Shown: one piece after another, positions 32,776 to 41,645 of the stretch
How the letters are laid out: the number at the start of each line of letters is the position of its first letter
How positions within the stretch are numbered: position 1 is the first letter of the stretch
Source: Rothia koreensis
GTDB lineage: Bacteria > Actinomycetota > Actinomycetes > Actinomycetales > Micrococcaceae
Assembly (NCBI RefSeq): GCF_004136575.1
Contig: NZ_NOIQ01000001.1
Span: 737,776 to 801,775, forward strand
Direction: 5' to 3'
Length of the DNA stretch: 64,000 nucleotides
Notes under the pieces: generated by a model
Database searches by the model: none
What the model was told of the DNA's origin: nothing
What the model saw: only the letters and a program-made list of their open reading frames with translations
Position numbers and translations under genes: made by a program

Positions 32776-33767
32776 GATGTCCTTTGGAGTGCCGGGATCC
32801 GGTCCTGCTCCTGCGGACCGGTCATCAGGTGGTAGAGAACGGACATGCGGACCGAGACCCCGTTGGTGACCTGGTCCAGAACCAGGGATCGCGGGGAATC
32901 CGCGGCGGCGGAGCTGATCTCGAGCCCACGGTTCATCGGGCCCGGGTGCAGGATGGCGGTTTCGGCGCCTCGTGAATCGAGGAGGGCGAGTCGCTCAGGG
33001 GTCAGGCCCCAGAGCCGCGCGTACTCCTCCGACGACGGGAAGAACGCCGCGTGCATCCTCTCCCGCTGGATGCGAAGCATCATAATCGCATCCAGCTCCT
33101 GGGCCATGGCCTCGTCGAGGCTGTATCGGACCTCCACGGGCCAGTCCTCGATGCCCACGGGCAGCAGCGTCGGGGGCGACACGAGGGTCACGTGGGCTCC
33201 GAGCAGGGACAGCAACCACACGTTGGACCTGGCAACCCGGGAATGCAGAACGTCTCCGACCAGGGCGACCCGCATGCCCCGAAGATCGGAGCCTTGGGTC
33301 GGCCGCCCGTCGAGGCGGGACCTGTGCTGGCGCAAGGTCATCGCGTCCAGCAGCGCCTGCGTGGGGTGTGCGTGCGTGCCGTCACCCGCGTTGATGACCG
33401 GGGACGAGATCCAGCCGCTCGATGCGAGCCGCGCCGGCGCGCCCGAGGCCGGGTGCCGGATCACGATCGCATCGGCGTTGATCGCCTCGAGGGTCTGCGC
33501 GGTGTCCTTGAGGGACTCGCCCTTCGATACCGAGGAGCCCTTCGCGGCGAAGTTGATGACGTCGGCGGACAACCGCTTCTCGGCGGTCTCGAACGAGATC
33601 CGGGTCCGTGTCGAGTCCTCGAAGAACAGATTGACCACGGTCCGACCGCGCAGGGCGGGAAGCTTCTTGACCTCCCGAGTTCCGACCTCGGCCATCGAAT
33701 CCGCGGTGTCCAGGACCTGGACGGCTTCCTCGAGGCTCAAGTCCCTGGTGTCCAGGAGATGCTTCAT
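32772..33767 (-). CDS. pyrB: Aspartate carbamoyltransferase catalytic subunit
   Basis: 331 residues with [14 protein letters not shown] (carbamoyl-phosphate site), [31 protein letters not shown] and a C-terminal [12 protein letters not shown]. It condenses carbamoyl phosphate with aspartate. No pyrI regulatory-subunit gene is present, as usual in actinobacteria. It overlaps both neighbours by 4 nt (pyrR upstream, pyrC downstream). Confidence 0.97.
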   Translation of the reverse strand: MKHLLDTRDLSLEEAVQVLDTADSMAEVGTREVKKLPALRGRTVVNLFFEDSTRTRISFETAEKRLSADVINFAAKGSSVSKGESLKDTAQTLEAINADAIVIRHPASGAPARLASSGWISSPVINAGDGTHAHPTQALLDAMTLRQHRSRLDGRPTQGSDLRGMRVALVGDVLHSRVARSNVWLLSLLGAHVTLVSPPTLLPVGIEDWPVEVRYSLDEAMAQELDAIMMLRIQRERMHAAFFPSSEEYARLWGLTPERLALLDSRGAETAILHPGPMNRGLEISSAAADSPRSLVLDQVTNGVSVRMSVLYHLMTGPQEQDRIPALQRTS

Positions 33768-34468
33768 GATTCGACCGTCCCTTCGGCGTCGTTGCCGGTG
33801 GTCTCTTGCTTTCCGACGTCGACGGCGTCTGCCCCCGATGCGGCGGGGACCAGAAGAACGCAGTCGCCGAGATCGCGGTCGGCGTCGCCCGCGGCGAGGG
33901 CAACGGGCTCATCGGTTTCACGGAGGAATACCTGAACGGATTCGTTCTGGGAGGTGGGGAGGTTCTTTCCGACGTGGTCGGCGCGAATCGGAAGCTGGCG
34001 GTGTCCACGATCGGCCAGGACGGCCAAACGGACCACCTCGGGTCGTCCGAAGTCGCCGAGGGCATCGAGGGCGGCCCGAATGGTCCGGCCCGAGTAGAGG
34101 ACGTCGTCGACGAGCACGACGTTCTTCCCGTCGATTCCGCCCGCGGGAATTCGTGTCGGTTGCGGCGTGCGGGACGTGTTGCGCCGAAGGTCGTCCCGAT
34201 ACATGGTGATGTCGAGCTGCCCGAGACACGATTCGGGGTCGAAATGCGGTTCGGTCGAGGCGATCTTCTGGGCAATGCGCTGTGCCAGAGGATAGCCCCT
34301 CCGCGGAATGCCCAACAGGACCAAGTCCTGGGTGCCCTTGTTGGCTTCGACGATCTCATGGGCAATACGGGTCAGAACCCGGTTGACATCCGCAGAATCC
34401 AGAATGACGCGCGCGTTCTCGGAAACCCTGTGATGAGGGCTGCCGTGACGGCGTGAGATTTCGGTCAT
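33764..34468 (-). CDS. pyrR: Bifunctional PyrR: pyr mRNA-binding regulator/uracil phosphoribosyltransferase
   Basis: 234 residues. The PRPP-binding loop [18 protein letters not shown] and [13 protein letters not shown] define PyrR, whose phosphoribosyltransferase fold also binds pyr leader RNA in response to UMP/UTP. The C-terminus runs about 40 residues beyond Bacillus PyrR (acidic, Ala/Asp/Val-rich tail), apparently unstructured. It starts at ATG 34468 with AAGGAGG 8 nt upstream and leads the operon pyrR-pyrB-pyrC-PH-carA-carB-pyrF. The PyrR-binding loop lies immediately ahead of its own ribosome binding site. Confidence 0.95.
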   Translation of the reverse strand: MTEISRRHGSPHHRVSENARVILDSADVNRVLTRIAHEIVEANKGTQDLVLLGIPRRGYPLAQRIAQKIASTEPHFDPESCLGQLDITMYRDDLRRNTSRTPQPTRIPAGGIDGKNVVLVDDVLYSGRTIRAALDALGDFGRPEVVRLAVLADRGHRQLPIRADHVGKNLPTSQNESVQVFLRETDEPVALAAGDADRDLGDCVLLVPAASGADAVDVGKQETTGNDAEGTVES

Positions 34469-34476
34469 CGCGTTTG

Positions 34477-34501
34477 CCTCCTTCCCCGCCTCACGGGACG
34501 G
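34477..34501 (-). promoter_or_regulatory. PyrR-binding RNA loop next to the pyrR Shine-Dalgarno
   Basis: On the minus strand the leader reads CCGTCCCGTGAGGCGGGG and then AAGGAGG. The core TCCCGTGAGGC (34488-34498) fits the PyrR anti-antiterminator consensus UCCNGNGAGGY at every position, and CCG/CGG can pair below it with the usual bulge. It abuts the ribosome binding site, so binding would hinder initiation. PyrR-dependent translational repression is known in Mycobacterium smegmatis; operation here is inferred. Confidence 0.8.
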
Positions 34502-34618
34502 AATTTAAAGGTCAGCAAGATGTTCTCATCTGCGCCCAAAATTACCACAGGGCGGGTGCGGCCTTCGGCTTCGGGTCGAATTGTGTAGCGGCCGTGACGG
34601 CGCAGTCTCCCTCCCCCT

Positions 34619-34696
34619 CGAAGTGGCGATTTTCCCCCGCGAAGTGGCGATTTTGTGCACTTTTTGGGCCATTTTCCGCTCAAAATTGCCACTTCG
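34619..34696. repeat. GTGGCA-family intergenic repeat, locus 1
   Basis: CGAAGTGGCGATTTT occurs at 34619-34633 and again at 34640-34654. An inverted partner AAAATTGCCACTTCG lies at 34682-34696. The second forward copy and the inverted copy can fold into a hairpin of about 15 bp with one mismatch, around a loop of roughly 27 nt. The same GARGTGGCR core builds the array at 56,590-56,904. Confidence 0.8.
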
Positions 34697-34843
34697 GCGG
34701 AGAGAACGCCGCGGCGGAGAGAAGACCGCCCGGGCGTACGAAGACGCCGCCGGATCGTCGTCCAGCGGCGTCGTCACGCTCTGATGTGTCCCGGCCCGGA
34801 GGCCGCGTCGAGGGCACAACCCCCATCGGTTCGGGCCGAAGAC

Positions 34844-35257
34844 TCAGTCCGTCAGCAAGGTCGGCTTGACCTTCTGCAACCGGCCGAGGACCCCGTTGAT
34901 GAATCGCGGTGAGTCGTCGGTCGAGTGGGTCCGTGCCATCCCCGTGGCTTCGGAGACGGCGACGGCGTCGGGGATGTCGTCGTTGTACAGCAACTCCCAG
35001 GCACCCAGCCGAAGGATCGCACGGTCGACGGCCGGCATGCGGTCCATCGTCCACCCCTTCGAATACGTTTCCACGTACTCGCGGATCTCCTCATCGCGCT
35101 CGACGACGCCCCGAACGATGCGCTCGGAGTAGTCCGTAATCAGCGCGGAGGTATGGAGACGGCGCCGGTGCAGGACCTCAAGCGTGTCCTGACCGCGCGA
35201 CTCCGCCTCGAACAATACTTCCAGGGCGCGAACACGCGCCTTCGTTCTCGAGTTCAC
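34844..35257 (-). CDS. nusB: Transcription antitermination factor NusB
   Basis: 137 residues, all-helical, with [14 protein letters not shown] at the start, [20 protein letters not shown] in the middle and [14 protein letters not shown] near the end: full-length NusB. It works with NusE (S10) at rRNA boxA sites. The GTG start overlaps the efp stop as GTGA, so it is coupled to efp. Confidence 0.96.
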   Translation of the reverse strand: MNSRTKARVRALEVLFEAESRGQDTLEVLHRRRLHTSALITDYSERIVRGVVERDEEIREYVETYSKGWTMDRMPAVDRAILRLGAWELLYNDDIPDAVAVSEATGMARTHSTDDSPRFINGVLGRLQKVKPTLLTD

Positions 35258-35817
35258 TCGTTGACGCGCCCCAGGTAGTCGCCGGAGCGGGTGTCGACCT
35301 TGACCTTGGTGCCCTGGTCCACGAACAGGGGAACCTGGATGGTCGCGCCGGTTTCCAGGGTCGCAGGCTTGCTGCCACCGGTCGACCGGTCGCCCTGGAG
35401 GCCCGGCTCAGTGTAGGTGATCTCGAGGACCACCGACGGCGGCAACTCGATGTACAGGGGCTCGCCCTCGTGGAGCGCCACGGTCACGGTCTGGTTCTCC
35501 AGCATGAAGTTCGCCGAATCCCCGACCACGCTTCCCGGGACGGTGATCTGGTCGTAGGTCTTGTTGTCCATGAAGACGTAGTCGGCACCGTCCTGGTAGA
35601 GGTACTGGTACTCCGAACGGTCCACCGTGGTGACATCGACCTTCGAACCGGCGTTGAACGTCTTGTCGACCACCTTGCCGCTGTTCACGTTGCGCAACTT
35701 GGTGCGCACGAAGGCACCGCCCTTGCCCGGCTTGACGTGCTGGAACTCGATGACGCCCCAGAGGTTTCCGTCCAGCTTGAGGATGGTCCCGTTCTTGATG
35801 TCGTTGGTCGTTGCCAC
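35254..35817 (-). CDS. efp: Elongation factor P
   Basis: 187 residues from GTG 35817 (AGAAGGAG upstream). The three-barrel EF-P fold shows as [32 protein letters not shown], and the C-terminal signature as [29 protein letters not shown]. The KPGKGGAF loop bears the Lys that receives modification in other species. EF-P rescues ribosomes at polyproline stretches. nusB follows with a 4-nt overlap. Confidence 0.97.
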   Translation of the reverse strand: MATTNDIKNGTILKLDGNLWGVIEFQHVKPGKGGAFVRTKLRNVNSGKVVDKTFNAGSKVDVTTVDRSEYQYLYQDGADYVFMDNKTYDQITVPGSVVGDSANFMLENQTVTVALHEGEPLYIELPPSVVLEITYTEPGLQGDRSTGGSKPATLETGATIQVPLFVDQGTKVKVDTRSGDYLGRVNE

Positions 35818-35906
35818 GAACACTCCTTCTGGCATGTTTTCCGACGGCGCGCGTGCACCCTGAAAAATGAATCGCTAATTATTGTAACGCCCTGTCGAGA
35901 GGCGGT

Positions 35907-37007
35907 TCAGGAAGCAATCTCCTGATACGTCGCGAAGAGGATGGACTCGTCCGGGACCTCCATGATCCGCGGCGCCCCGATTCGGTCCAGCACCACGAAC
36001 CTCAGGAGGTTTCCCCGTGCCTTCTTGTCCCGGTGCATTCCGTCCAACAGCTTCTTCCACTGGTCTCCGCGGTAGGTCGTGGGCAGACCGACCTTCTCCA
36101 GGATCGAGCGCGTGCGGTCGACGACGTCGTAGGGAAGGTTCCCCGCCGCGCTGGACAGCTCTGCGGCGAACATCATACCCACGGAAACCGCCGCCCCGTG
36201 GCGCCACTGGTACCGCTCGTTCAGCTCGATGGCGTGCCCCAACGTGTGACCGTAGTTGAGGAACTCGCGTCGACCAGATTCCTTGAGGTCCTCGGACACG
36301 ACCTCCGCCTTGACCCTGATCGACCGCTCGATCAGTTCCCGGATCAGTGCCGATTGGGAATCCTGGACCTTGTCCGGTCGGGCCTCGATCAGATCGAGGA
36401 TCTCGGGGTCGGCGATGAACCCGCACTTGATGACTTCCGCGAGACCGGTGACGAGCTCGTTGACCGGCAGGGTCCGCAGGGTCCCGATGTCGCACAGGAC
36501 GGCCGCGGGCGGGTGGAAGGACCCGACCAGGTTCTTGCCCTCCGCGGTATTGATCCCGGTCTTTCCCCCGACGGCGGCGTCGACCATCCCCAGCAGCGTG
36601 GTCGGGATGTGCACCACGCGGACGCCACGCAGCCAGGTCGCGGCGACGAATCCGGCGACGTCCGTGACGGCCCCACCGCCCACAGAGATGATGGCGTCCG
36701 ACCGGGTGAAGTCGTTCTGGCCGAGAACCTGCCAGCAGAAGGCGGCGACCTGAACGTGTTTTCCCTCCTCCGCGTCGGGGATTTCGGCGCTGAAGGACTC
36801 GAGGCCCGCGGCCTTCAGGTCGTTCATCACCAATTCGCCGGTGGAACGCAGGGCGCGCGGGTGGATCACGAGCACCCGTTGGACTCTGGGTCCCAGGATC
36901 TCGGGCAGGCTGCCGAGCAGGTCGTGGCCCACGTGGACCTCGTAGTTCTCCGACGGCTGCTTGCCCGTCACGGCGATGCGCGTTGCCTCTGTTGGCTCGT
37001 CGGCCAT
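35907..37007 (-). CDS. aroB: 3-dehydroquinate synthase
   Basis: 366 residues from ATG 37007 (AGGAGGA upstream). SVGGGAVTDVAGFVAATWLRG, IPTTLLGMVDAAVGGKTGIN and LNYGHTLGHAIE are the NAD- and zinc-site segments of AroB. It forms the first ring of the shikimate pathway from DAHP. It lies 69 nt after aroK in the aroE-aroC-aroK-aroB series. Confidence 0.97.
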   Translation of the reverse strand: MADEPTEATRIAVTGKQPSENYEVHVGHDLLGSLPEILGPRVQRVLVIHPRALRSTGELVMNDLKAAGLESFSAEIPDAEEGKHVQVAAFCWQVLGQNDFTRSDAIISVGGGAVTDVAGFVAATWLRGVRVVHIPTTLLGMVDAAVGGKTGINTAEGKNLVGSFHPPAAVLCDIGTLRTLPVNELVTGLAEVIKCGFIADPEILDLIEARPDKVQDSQSALIRELIERSIRVKAEVVSEDLKESGRREFLNYGHTLGHAIELNERYQWRHGAAVSVGMMFAAELSSAAGNLPYDVVDRTRSILEKVGLPTTYRGDQWKKLLDGMHRDKKARGNLLRFVVLDRIGAPRIMEVPDESILFATYQEIAS

Positions 37008-37076
37008 GTGTTCCTCCTGGTACGACGCTCGGCGAACGATGGGCCGCGCGTGGGGTTTCCCGCCGGCCCGCATCGT

Positions 37077-37640
37077 TCAGGCGGAGCGTGTCGAGCGAAT
37101 GATGTCGTGCAGTTCCTCGGCCATCGTGGAGATTTCTCGATCGCCGCGGGCGTCGAGAATCACGGTGGCCAGCTCTTCGTAGGTCTCGCGGCGTTCGCGG
37201 AAGATCTCGTTCCACCGTGCGATGGGGTCCGGTTGGAGCATGGGACGCGTGGTGTTTCCCTCGATCCGGGGTCTGACCGTGTCCACGTCCACCTGGACGT
37301 AAACCACCGTATGCTTCCTGAGCAGTTCCTGCACACGCGGGGTCATCGGAGCGCCGCCCCCGACGGAGACCACGGCGTTCTGGTGTTCCGGCGAACGGAG
37401 AATGGCCTCGATCGTGTCCGCCTCGATATCCCGGAAGTACTTCTCACCGTACCGGGTGAACAATTCCGCGATCACCCCGTGGCGTTCCACGATCTGCTGG
37501 TCCGTGTCCACGAAGCCGTACCCGTGGAACTTGGACAGGTGCAGTGCCAGGAACGACTTCCCCGCCGCCATGGGACCGATCAGGACCACGGGGCCGGCAG
37601 GTTCGGAGGAGGGCTGCGGCTCCTGCCCCACCTGGCTCAT
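37077..37640 (-). CDS. aroK: Shikimate kinase
   Basis: 187 residues from ATG 37640, overlapping the aroC stop as ATGA. The P-loop is [25 protein letters not shown] and FRDIEADTI follow, and VSVGGGAPM is the shikimate-binding Gly-rich strand. GNTTRPML is the lid Arg region. It phosphorylates shikimate at O3. The longer in-frame extension upstream is antisense-like readthrough inside aroC and is not used. Confidence 0.95.
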   Translation of the reverse strand: MSQVGQEPQPSSEPAGPVVLIGPMAAGKSFLALHLSKFHGYGFVDTDQQIVERHGVIAELFTRYGEKYFRDIEADTIEAILRSPEHQNAVVSVGGGAPMTPRVQELLRKHTVVYVQVDVDTVRPRIEGNTTRPMLQPDPIARWNEIFRERRETYEELATVILDARGDREISTMAEELHDIIRSTRSA

Positions 37641-38857
37641 GCGTCCCAGCCTTCGGTATTCGGCGCGAAATCCAGCTCCTCGGGGATCGAGTCCAGGTAC
37701 CCCTCGACGTTGCGTCGGGTTTCCTCGATCGAGTCTCCCCCGAATTTCTCGGTGTAGGCGTCCGCGAGGACCAGGGCGACCATCGCTTCCGCAACCACGC
37801 CGGCGGCCGGCACCGCGCACACGTCGGAACGCTGGTGGTGCGCGGTGGTTGCCTCGCCGGAGGCCGTGTCCACGGTCTTCAGCGCGCGCGGGACGGTGGC
37901 GATCGGTTTCATTCCGGCGCGCACTCGCAGGGCATCACCGATGCTCATGCCGCCCTCGATGCCGCCCGCGCGGTTCGTCGTGCGCCGGACCCGTCCCTGC
38001 TCGTCCTGGGTGATCTCGTCGTGCGCCTCCGTGCCGGGACGGGCTGCCGTCAGGAATCCGTCACCGACCTCGACGCCCTTGATCGCCTGGATGCCCATCA
38101 GGGCGCCGGCGAGTCTGGAATCCAGGCGACGGTCCCAGTGCACGTAGGATCCGAGCCCCGGGACCAGGCCGTACGCGAGGACCTCGACGACGCCGCCGAG
38201 CGTCTCGCCGTTCTTGTGGGCGGCGTCGACCTCCTCGACCATCGAGTCCGAGGTCGGCTTGTCGAAGCAGCGCAGCGGGTCGGCGTCGAGGGATTCGACG
38301 TCCCGAGGCAACGGACGTTCGGCGTCTTCGGGGGCCGAGACCGATCCGATGGCGGTGGTATGGCTGACCATCCCGACCCCGAGAGCGGCCAGAATCTGCG
38401 CAGCAACCACGCCGAGGGCAACGCGTGTGGCTGTCTCCCTGGCGCTGGCCCTTTCCAGAACGGGCCGGGCTTCGGAGAAACCGTACTTCTGCATCCCGGT
38501 GAAGTCTGCGTGGCCGGGGCGGGGGCGAGTCAATGGTGCGTTTCGGGCCCGGCCCTCGATCAGTGACGGGTCCACGGGGTCGGACGACATCACGTCGGTC
38601 CACTTGGGCCATTCGGTGTTGGCGATCTCGATCGCGACGGGCCCGCCCTGCGTGAGTCCGTGACGGACTCCGCCGAGGATCCGGACCTTGTCCTCCTCGA
38701 ATTTCATCCGGGCACCGCGACCGTATCCGAGACGACGGCGGGCCAGTGCGCGACGGATGTGTTCCGAGGTGAGCTCGACGCCGGCGGGAACCCCCTCGAT
38801 GATTCCGACCAGGGCCTCTCCATGGGACTCTCCGGCGGTCAGCCAACGCAATGTCAC
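37637..38857 (-). CDS. aroC: Chorismate synthase
   Basis: 406 residues beginning [24 protein letters not shown] after the start codon. [19 protein letters not shown], the [12 protein letters not shown] region and [21 protein letters not shown] segments mark the FMN-dependent enzyme that makes chorismate from EPSP. aroA is not in this window. It is coupled to aroK. Confidence 0.97.
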   Translation of the reverse strand: MTLRWLTAGESHGEALVGIIEGVPAGVELTSEHIRRALARRRLGYGRGARMKFEEDKVRILGGVRHGLTQGGPVAIEIANTEWPKWTDVMSSDPVDPSLIEGRARNAPLTRPRPGHADFTGMQKYGFSEARPVLERASARETATRVALGVVAAQILAALGVGMVSHTTAIGSVSAPEDAERPLPRDVESLDADPLRCFDKPTSDSMVEEVDAAHKNGETLGGVVEVLAYGLVPGLGSYVHWDRRLDSRLAGALMGIQAIKGVEVGDGFLTAARPGTEAHDEITQDEQGRVRRTTNRAGGIEGGMSIGDALRVRAGMKPIATVPRALKTVDTASGEATTAHHQRSDVCAVPAAGVVAEAMVALVLADAYTEKFGGDSIEETRRNVEGYLDSIPEELDFAPNTEGWDA

Positions 38858-38934
38858 GGTTCTACCTCATCTTTCGGTGATCATGTGTGGCGCGCGGCCC
38901 CGCAGTTCCGGGCGCAACGACGTGATGGTGTCCT

Positions 38935-39894
38935 TCATCGTCTCGGTTGGAGCAAGGCGTCGTCGCACACCGTCCGCGGAACGAAGGTGCGCGCCGGGAG
39001 GCCGAGGGCAGATGCCATGGCCGAGATGACGTCCTGCTGATGCGGCAGGTCCTCGACGAGGCTCTGTCCGACAAATAGTTTGATCTGGTCCACGGCCTGG
39101 TACAAGAGCATTTCACGACCCGAGACCGCGGTGCCCCCGCGGGCTTCCACGGCCGTGGACAGCTCCGACGGCCACGGATCGTAGGAGACGTCCAGCACGG
39201 CCGATCCACCGAGGTCACCCGTGATGTTCGGGGCGTATTCGTCGAAGGCCCGGGCCGGAAGAGTCGAGACGACGTGGTCGAAATCCTTCAACCGTTCGGG
39301 GGCCCGGTCAAGGGGTTCGAAATCCAGATCCATGCCGATCCGGTCAGCGACGTCGGCCACTCGGTGTGCCCGCGACTCGTCACGGACGAATACCGTGCAC
39401 CTGGCTGCGCCCAGGACGTGCAGGGCCGCGGCCGCGGCCGTTGCCGTGCCACCACCACCCACGATGGCGGCCCGGGGGTCGGGACCTGCGGACAGGCCGG
39501 TCAACGACAACGCGTTGACGATGCCGGCCACGTCCGTGTTGTGTCCGAGCACCCGCCCCTCTCCCCCTGCCGGGTCCTCCTGGGCCGGATCGCCCACGCG
39601 GGCGAGGGTGTTGATGACCCCTACCTTCTGCGCGAAACCCGTGAGCCGATCCGCGAACCGGATGGCCTCCGACTTCAGGGGCATCGTCACGGAGAAACCT
39701 CTCCATGACGGGTCCCGAAGTGCCGGAAGGACCGTGTCCGCCAACGCGGATTCCTCGACGTCCTCGGACCCGTACCGGATGCCGACGTCCAGGACCTGGT
39801 AGGCGGCGCGGTGCATGACCGGTGACAGGCTGTGCCCCACGGGGTGACCGAGAACGCCCGCCCAGGGACCCTGCGTTCCCTCCGTCAGACGCAT
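38935..39894 (-). CDS. aroE: Shikimate dehydrogenase
   Basis: 319 residues. GVLGHPVGHSLSPVMHRAAY is the shikimate-binding SLSP segment, GFSVTMPLK carries the catalytic Lys, and AIVGGGGTATAAAAALHVLGA is the NADP-binding turn. NTDVAGI and the C-terminal YQAVDQIKLFVGQ are also conserved. It reduces 3-dehydroshikimate. The start overlaps the mltG stop by 10 nt. Confidence 0.95.
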   Translation of the reverse strand: MRLTEGTQGPWAGVLGHPVGHSLSPVMHRAAYQVLDVGIRYGSEDVEESALADTVLPALRDPSWRGFSVTMPLKSEAIRFADRLTGFAQKVGVINTLARVGDPAQEDPAGGEGRVLGHNTDVAGIVNALSLTGLSAGPDPRAAIVGGGGTATAAAAALHVLGAARCTVFVRDESRAHRVADVADRIGMDLDFEPLDRAPERLKDFDHVVSTLPARAFDEYAPNITGDLGGSAVLDVSYDPWPSELSTAVEARGGTAVSGREMLLYQAVDQIKLFVGQSLVEDLPHQQDVISAMASALGLPARTFVPRTVCDDALLQPRR

Positions 39895-41099
39895 TTGCCC
39901 TCATGTTCGGAGCACCACTGGTCGTACTCGTCCACGTTCTTCTGGTGTTCGTCGTAGGTCTTCGCGAACTTGGTTTCGCCCGTGTCCAGGTTCACCGTCA
40001 CCCAGTAGTAGTAGTCGTTCTTCTCCGGGTGCGCAGCAGCCTTGATCGCGTTGGACGCCGGCGAGCCGATGGGCCCCTGGGGCAGACCCTTGTTCGCAAA
40101 GGTGTTGTACCCGTTGGAGGCGTCCTGCTTCTGTTCGTCGCTGATCTGGTAGGTCTTCTTGCCCAGTCCGTAGGCGACCGTGGCGTCGGACTGCAGGAAG
40201 CCCTGGGTCTCTCCGTCCGGGTTGTCGATGCGGTTCTCAATGGCACCGGCAACGCCCTTGTAGTCCTTCGGCGTGCCCTCGAATTCGAGGATCGAGGCGA
40301 CCGTGACCACGTGGAAGATGCGGTCGTCGCCCTTCACGCCGGCATTCTTCAGGTCCTTCTTGGTCTTGTCGACCATTTCCTGCACCACGTCCTTCGCGGA
40401 GGCGTCGGCGTCAAAGCGGTATTCGCCAGGGTGCAGGAATCCTTCGAGGGACGTGAACTTGTCCGGGACGCCGAATTGTCCGGGGTCGTTGTCCAGGGCC
40501 TTGAATTCGTCCACGCTGATGCCCGTGCCCTTGGCCAGGGCGTCGAAGGTTTCGTCCTTGCGCTGGTTCTGGCTGATGGCGACGTAATGTTTCGCGCTGC
40601 CGGAGCCGATGAGGGAATTCATCGCGGATTCGGAACTCATGTGTTCCTGCAGTTCGAATGTTCCCGGCTGGATGAATTTGTTGGACGCCTTGTCCTCCAT
40701 GACATCCACGAATTTCTCGGAATTCGCGATGACGCCCTTCTGCTCGAGGCGCTGGCCCACGGATGCGTTCGAATCGCCTTGGCTGACGGTGATGCTGACG
40801 TTCTTGCCGTTGCCGTCCCCGTGGTAGTCCTTGACCTCGAACAGACCCATGCGCGGTCCCAGGATCGATGCGGAGACCACGAAAGCGATGACGAAGACGA
40901 TGGTCGCCGAAACCAGGACCTGACGACGCCGCGCGTAACGACGCCGTGCCTGCTCCGGGGTCAGGTGCTCCTGCTCGATGCGCAGGCCACGAACGCCCGC
41001 TCTTCGTTCGGCTTCAGTCGGGGAGAAAAGTCCGTGAAAGGACTCGTTGTCATCGCCCGAAGACTCCCCACGGCGTTGGCGTGATGAATCTTCGCTCAC
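39885..41099 (-). CDS. mltG: Endolytic transglycosylase MltG (YceG-like)
   Basis: 404 residues: a cytoplasmic N-terminus of about 60 residues, one transmembrane helix (about 60-80, VSATIVFVIAFVVSASIL) and an extracytoplasmic region. The latter has a LysM-like part (SITVSQGDSNASVGQRLEQKG) and the catalytic part with TVASILEFEGTPKDYKGVAG and SDATVAYGLG. The Glu in ASILEFE corresponds to the catalytic residue. MltG cuts nascent glycan strands and sets their length. It overlaps ruvX by 4 nt. Confidence 0.93.
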   Translation of the reverse strand: MSEDSSRQRRGESSGDDNESFHGLFSPTEAERRAGVRGLRIEQEHLTPEQARRRYARRRQVLVSATIVFVIAFVVSASILGPRMGLFEVKDYHGDGNGKNVSITVSQGDSNASVGQRLEQKGVIANSEKFVDVMEDKASNKFIQPGTFELQEHMSSESAMNSLIGSGSAKHYVAISQNQRKDETFDALAKGTGISVDEFKALDNDPGQFGVPDKFTSLEGFLHPGEYRFDADASAKDVVQEMVDKTKKDLKNAGVKGDDRIFHVVTVASILEFEGTPKDYKGVAGAIENRIDNPDGETQGFLQSDATVAYGLGKKTYQISDEQKQDASNGYNTFANKGLPQGPIGSPASNAIKAAAHPEKNDYYYWVTVNLDTGETKFAKTYDEHQKNVDEYDQWCSEHEGKCV

Positions 41100-41638
41100 G
41101 GAAGTTCTCCATTCTTTTCGACGTCATCGGTCACCGAATCATTGTCAGCGGCGTGCGGTTCCAAGTTAATACAATAACCGGCCACCGCCCGATCGGCTTT
41201 GAGCGCGTCGAGCGCCTGCTGAAGAATATTAGCCGCTGCCACCTGATCGACCACGGACTTGAAGTCTCGTGAAGACACGCCCGCGTCGTGGAGGGACCTG
41301 TGAGCAGAGACTGTGGTGAGCCTCTCGTCCACGAGCCACACGGGAATGTCTGTAACGCCTTCGTCACGAAGTTCCGCGACCAGGGCGTTGGCGTACTCCT
41401 CCGCCATCTGCGTGGAAGCACTCGATCCGCCGCTCATGGTGCGGGGGTGGCCCACGAAGATTTCCGTGACCTCGTGGACCGTGACCAGTTTGCGCAGGAC
41501 TCGGCGATCCGAATTCGTGTTGGCGTTGCGCTTCAGGGTCTGGAGCGGCGTCGCCAGGATTCCGTCGGGGTCGCTCAGAGCCAGGCCGACGCGGGCATTG
41601 CCCACGTCGACCCCCATGCGTTTGCCTCGTTCGAACAC
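41096..41638 (-). CDS. ruvX: Holliday junction resolvase-like protein RuvX (YqgF)
   Basis: 180 residues, RNase H-like fold. GVDVGNARVGLALSDPDG has the first catalytic Asp, VWLVDERLTTVSAHRSL the conserved DERLTT, and KSVVDQVAAANILQQAL the C-terminal Asp. The family takes part in pre-16S rRNA 5'-end processing; the resolvase name is historical. It starts 7 nt after alaS, and alaS-ruvX-mltG-aroE is a standard actinobacterial run. Confidence 0.93.
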   Translation of the reverse strand: MFERGKRMGVDVGNARVGLALSDPDGILATPLQTLKRNANTNSDRRVLRKLVTVHEVTEIFVGHPRTMSGGSSASTQMAEEYANALVAELRDEGVTDIPVWLVDERLTTVSAHRSLHDAGVSSRDFKSVVDQVAAANILQQALDALKADRAVAGYCINLEPHAADNDSVTDDVEKNGELP

Positions 41639-41645
41639 GGTCTCT

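Larger units (their letters stand above)
34469..34843. other. Intergenic region between nusB and pyrR
   Basis: 375 nt holding the pyr leader (34469 to about 34560) and a copy of the GTGGCA repeat family (34619-34696). Apart from these no gene is supportable; the open frames crossing it are compositional. The pyr promoter is probably between 34500 and 34620 on the minus strand, but no clear -35/-10 pair was found. Confidence 0.6.
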
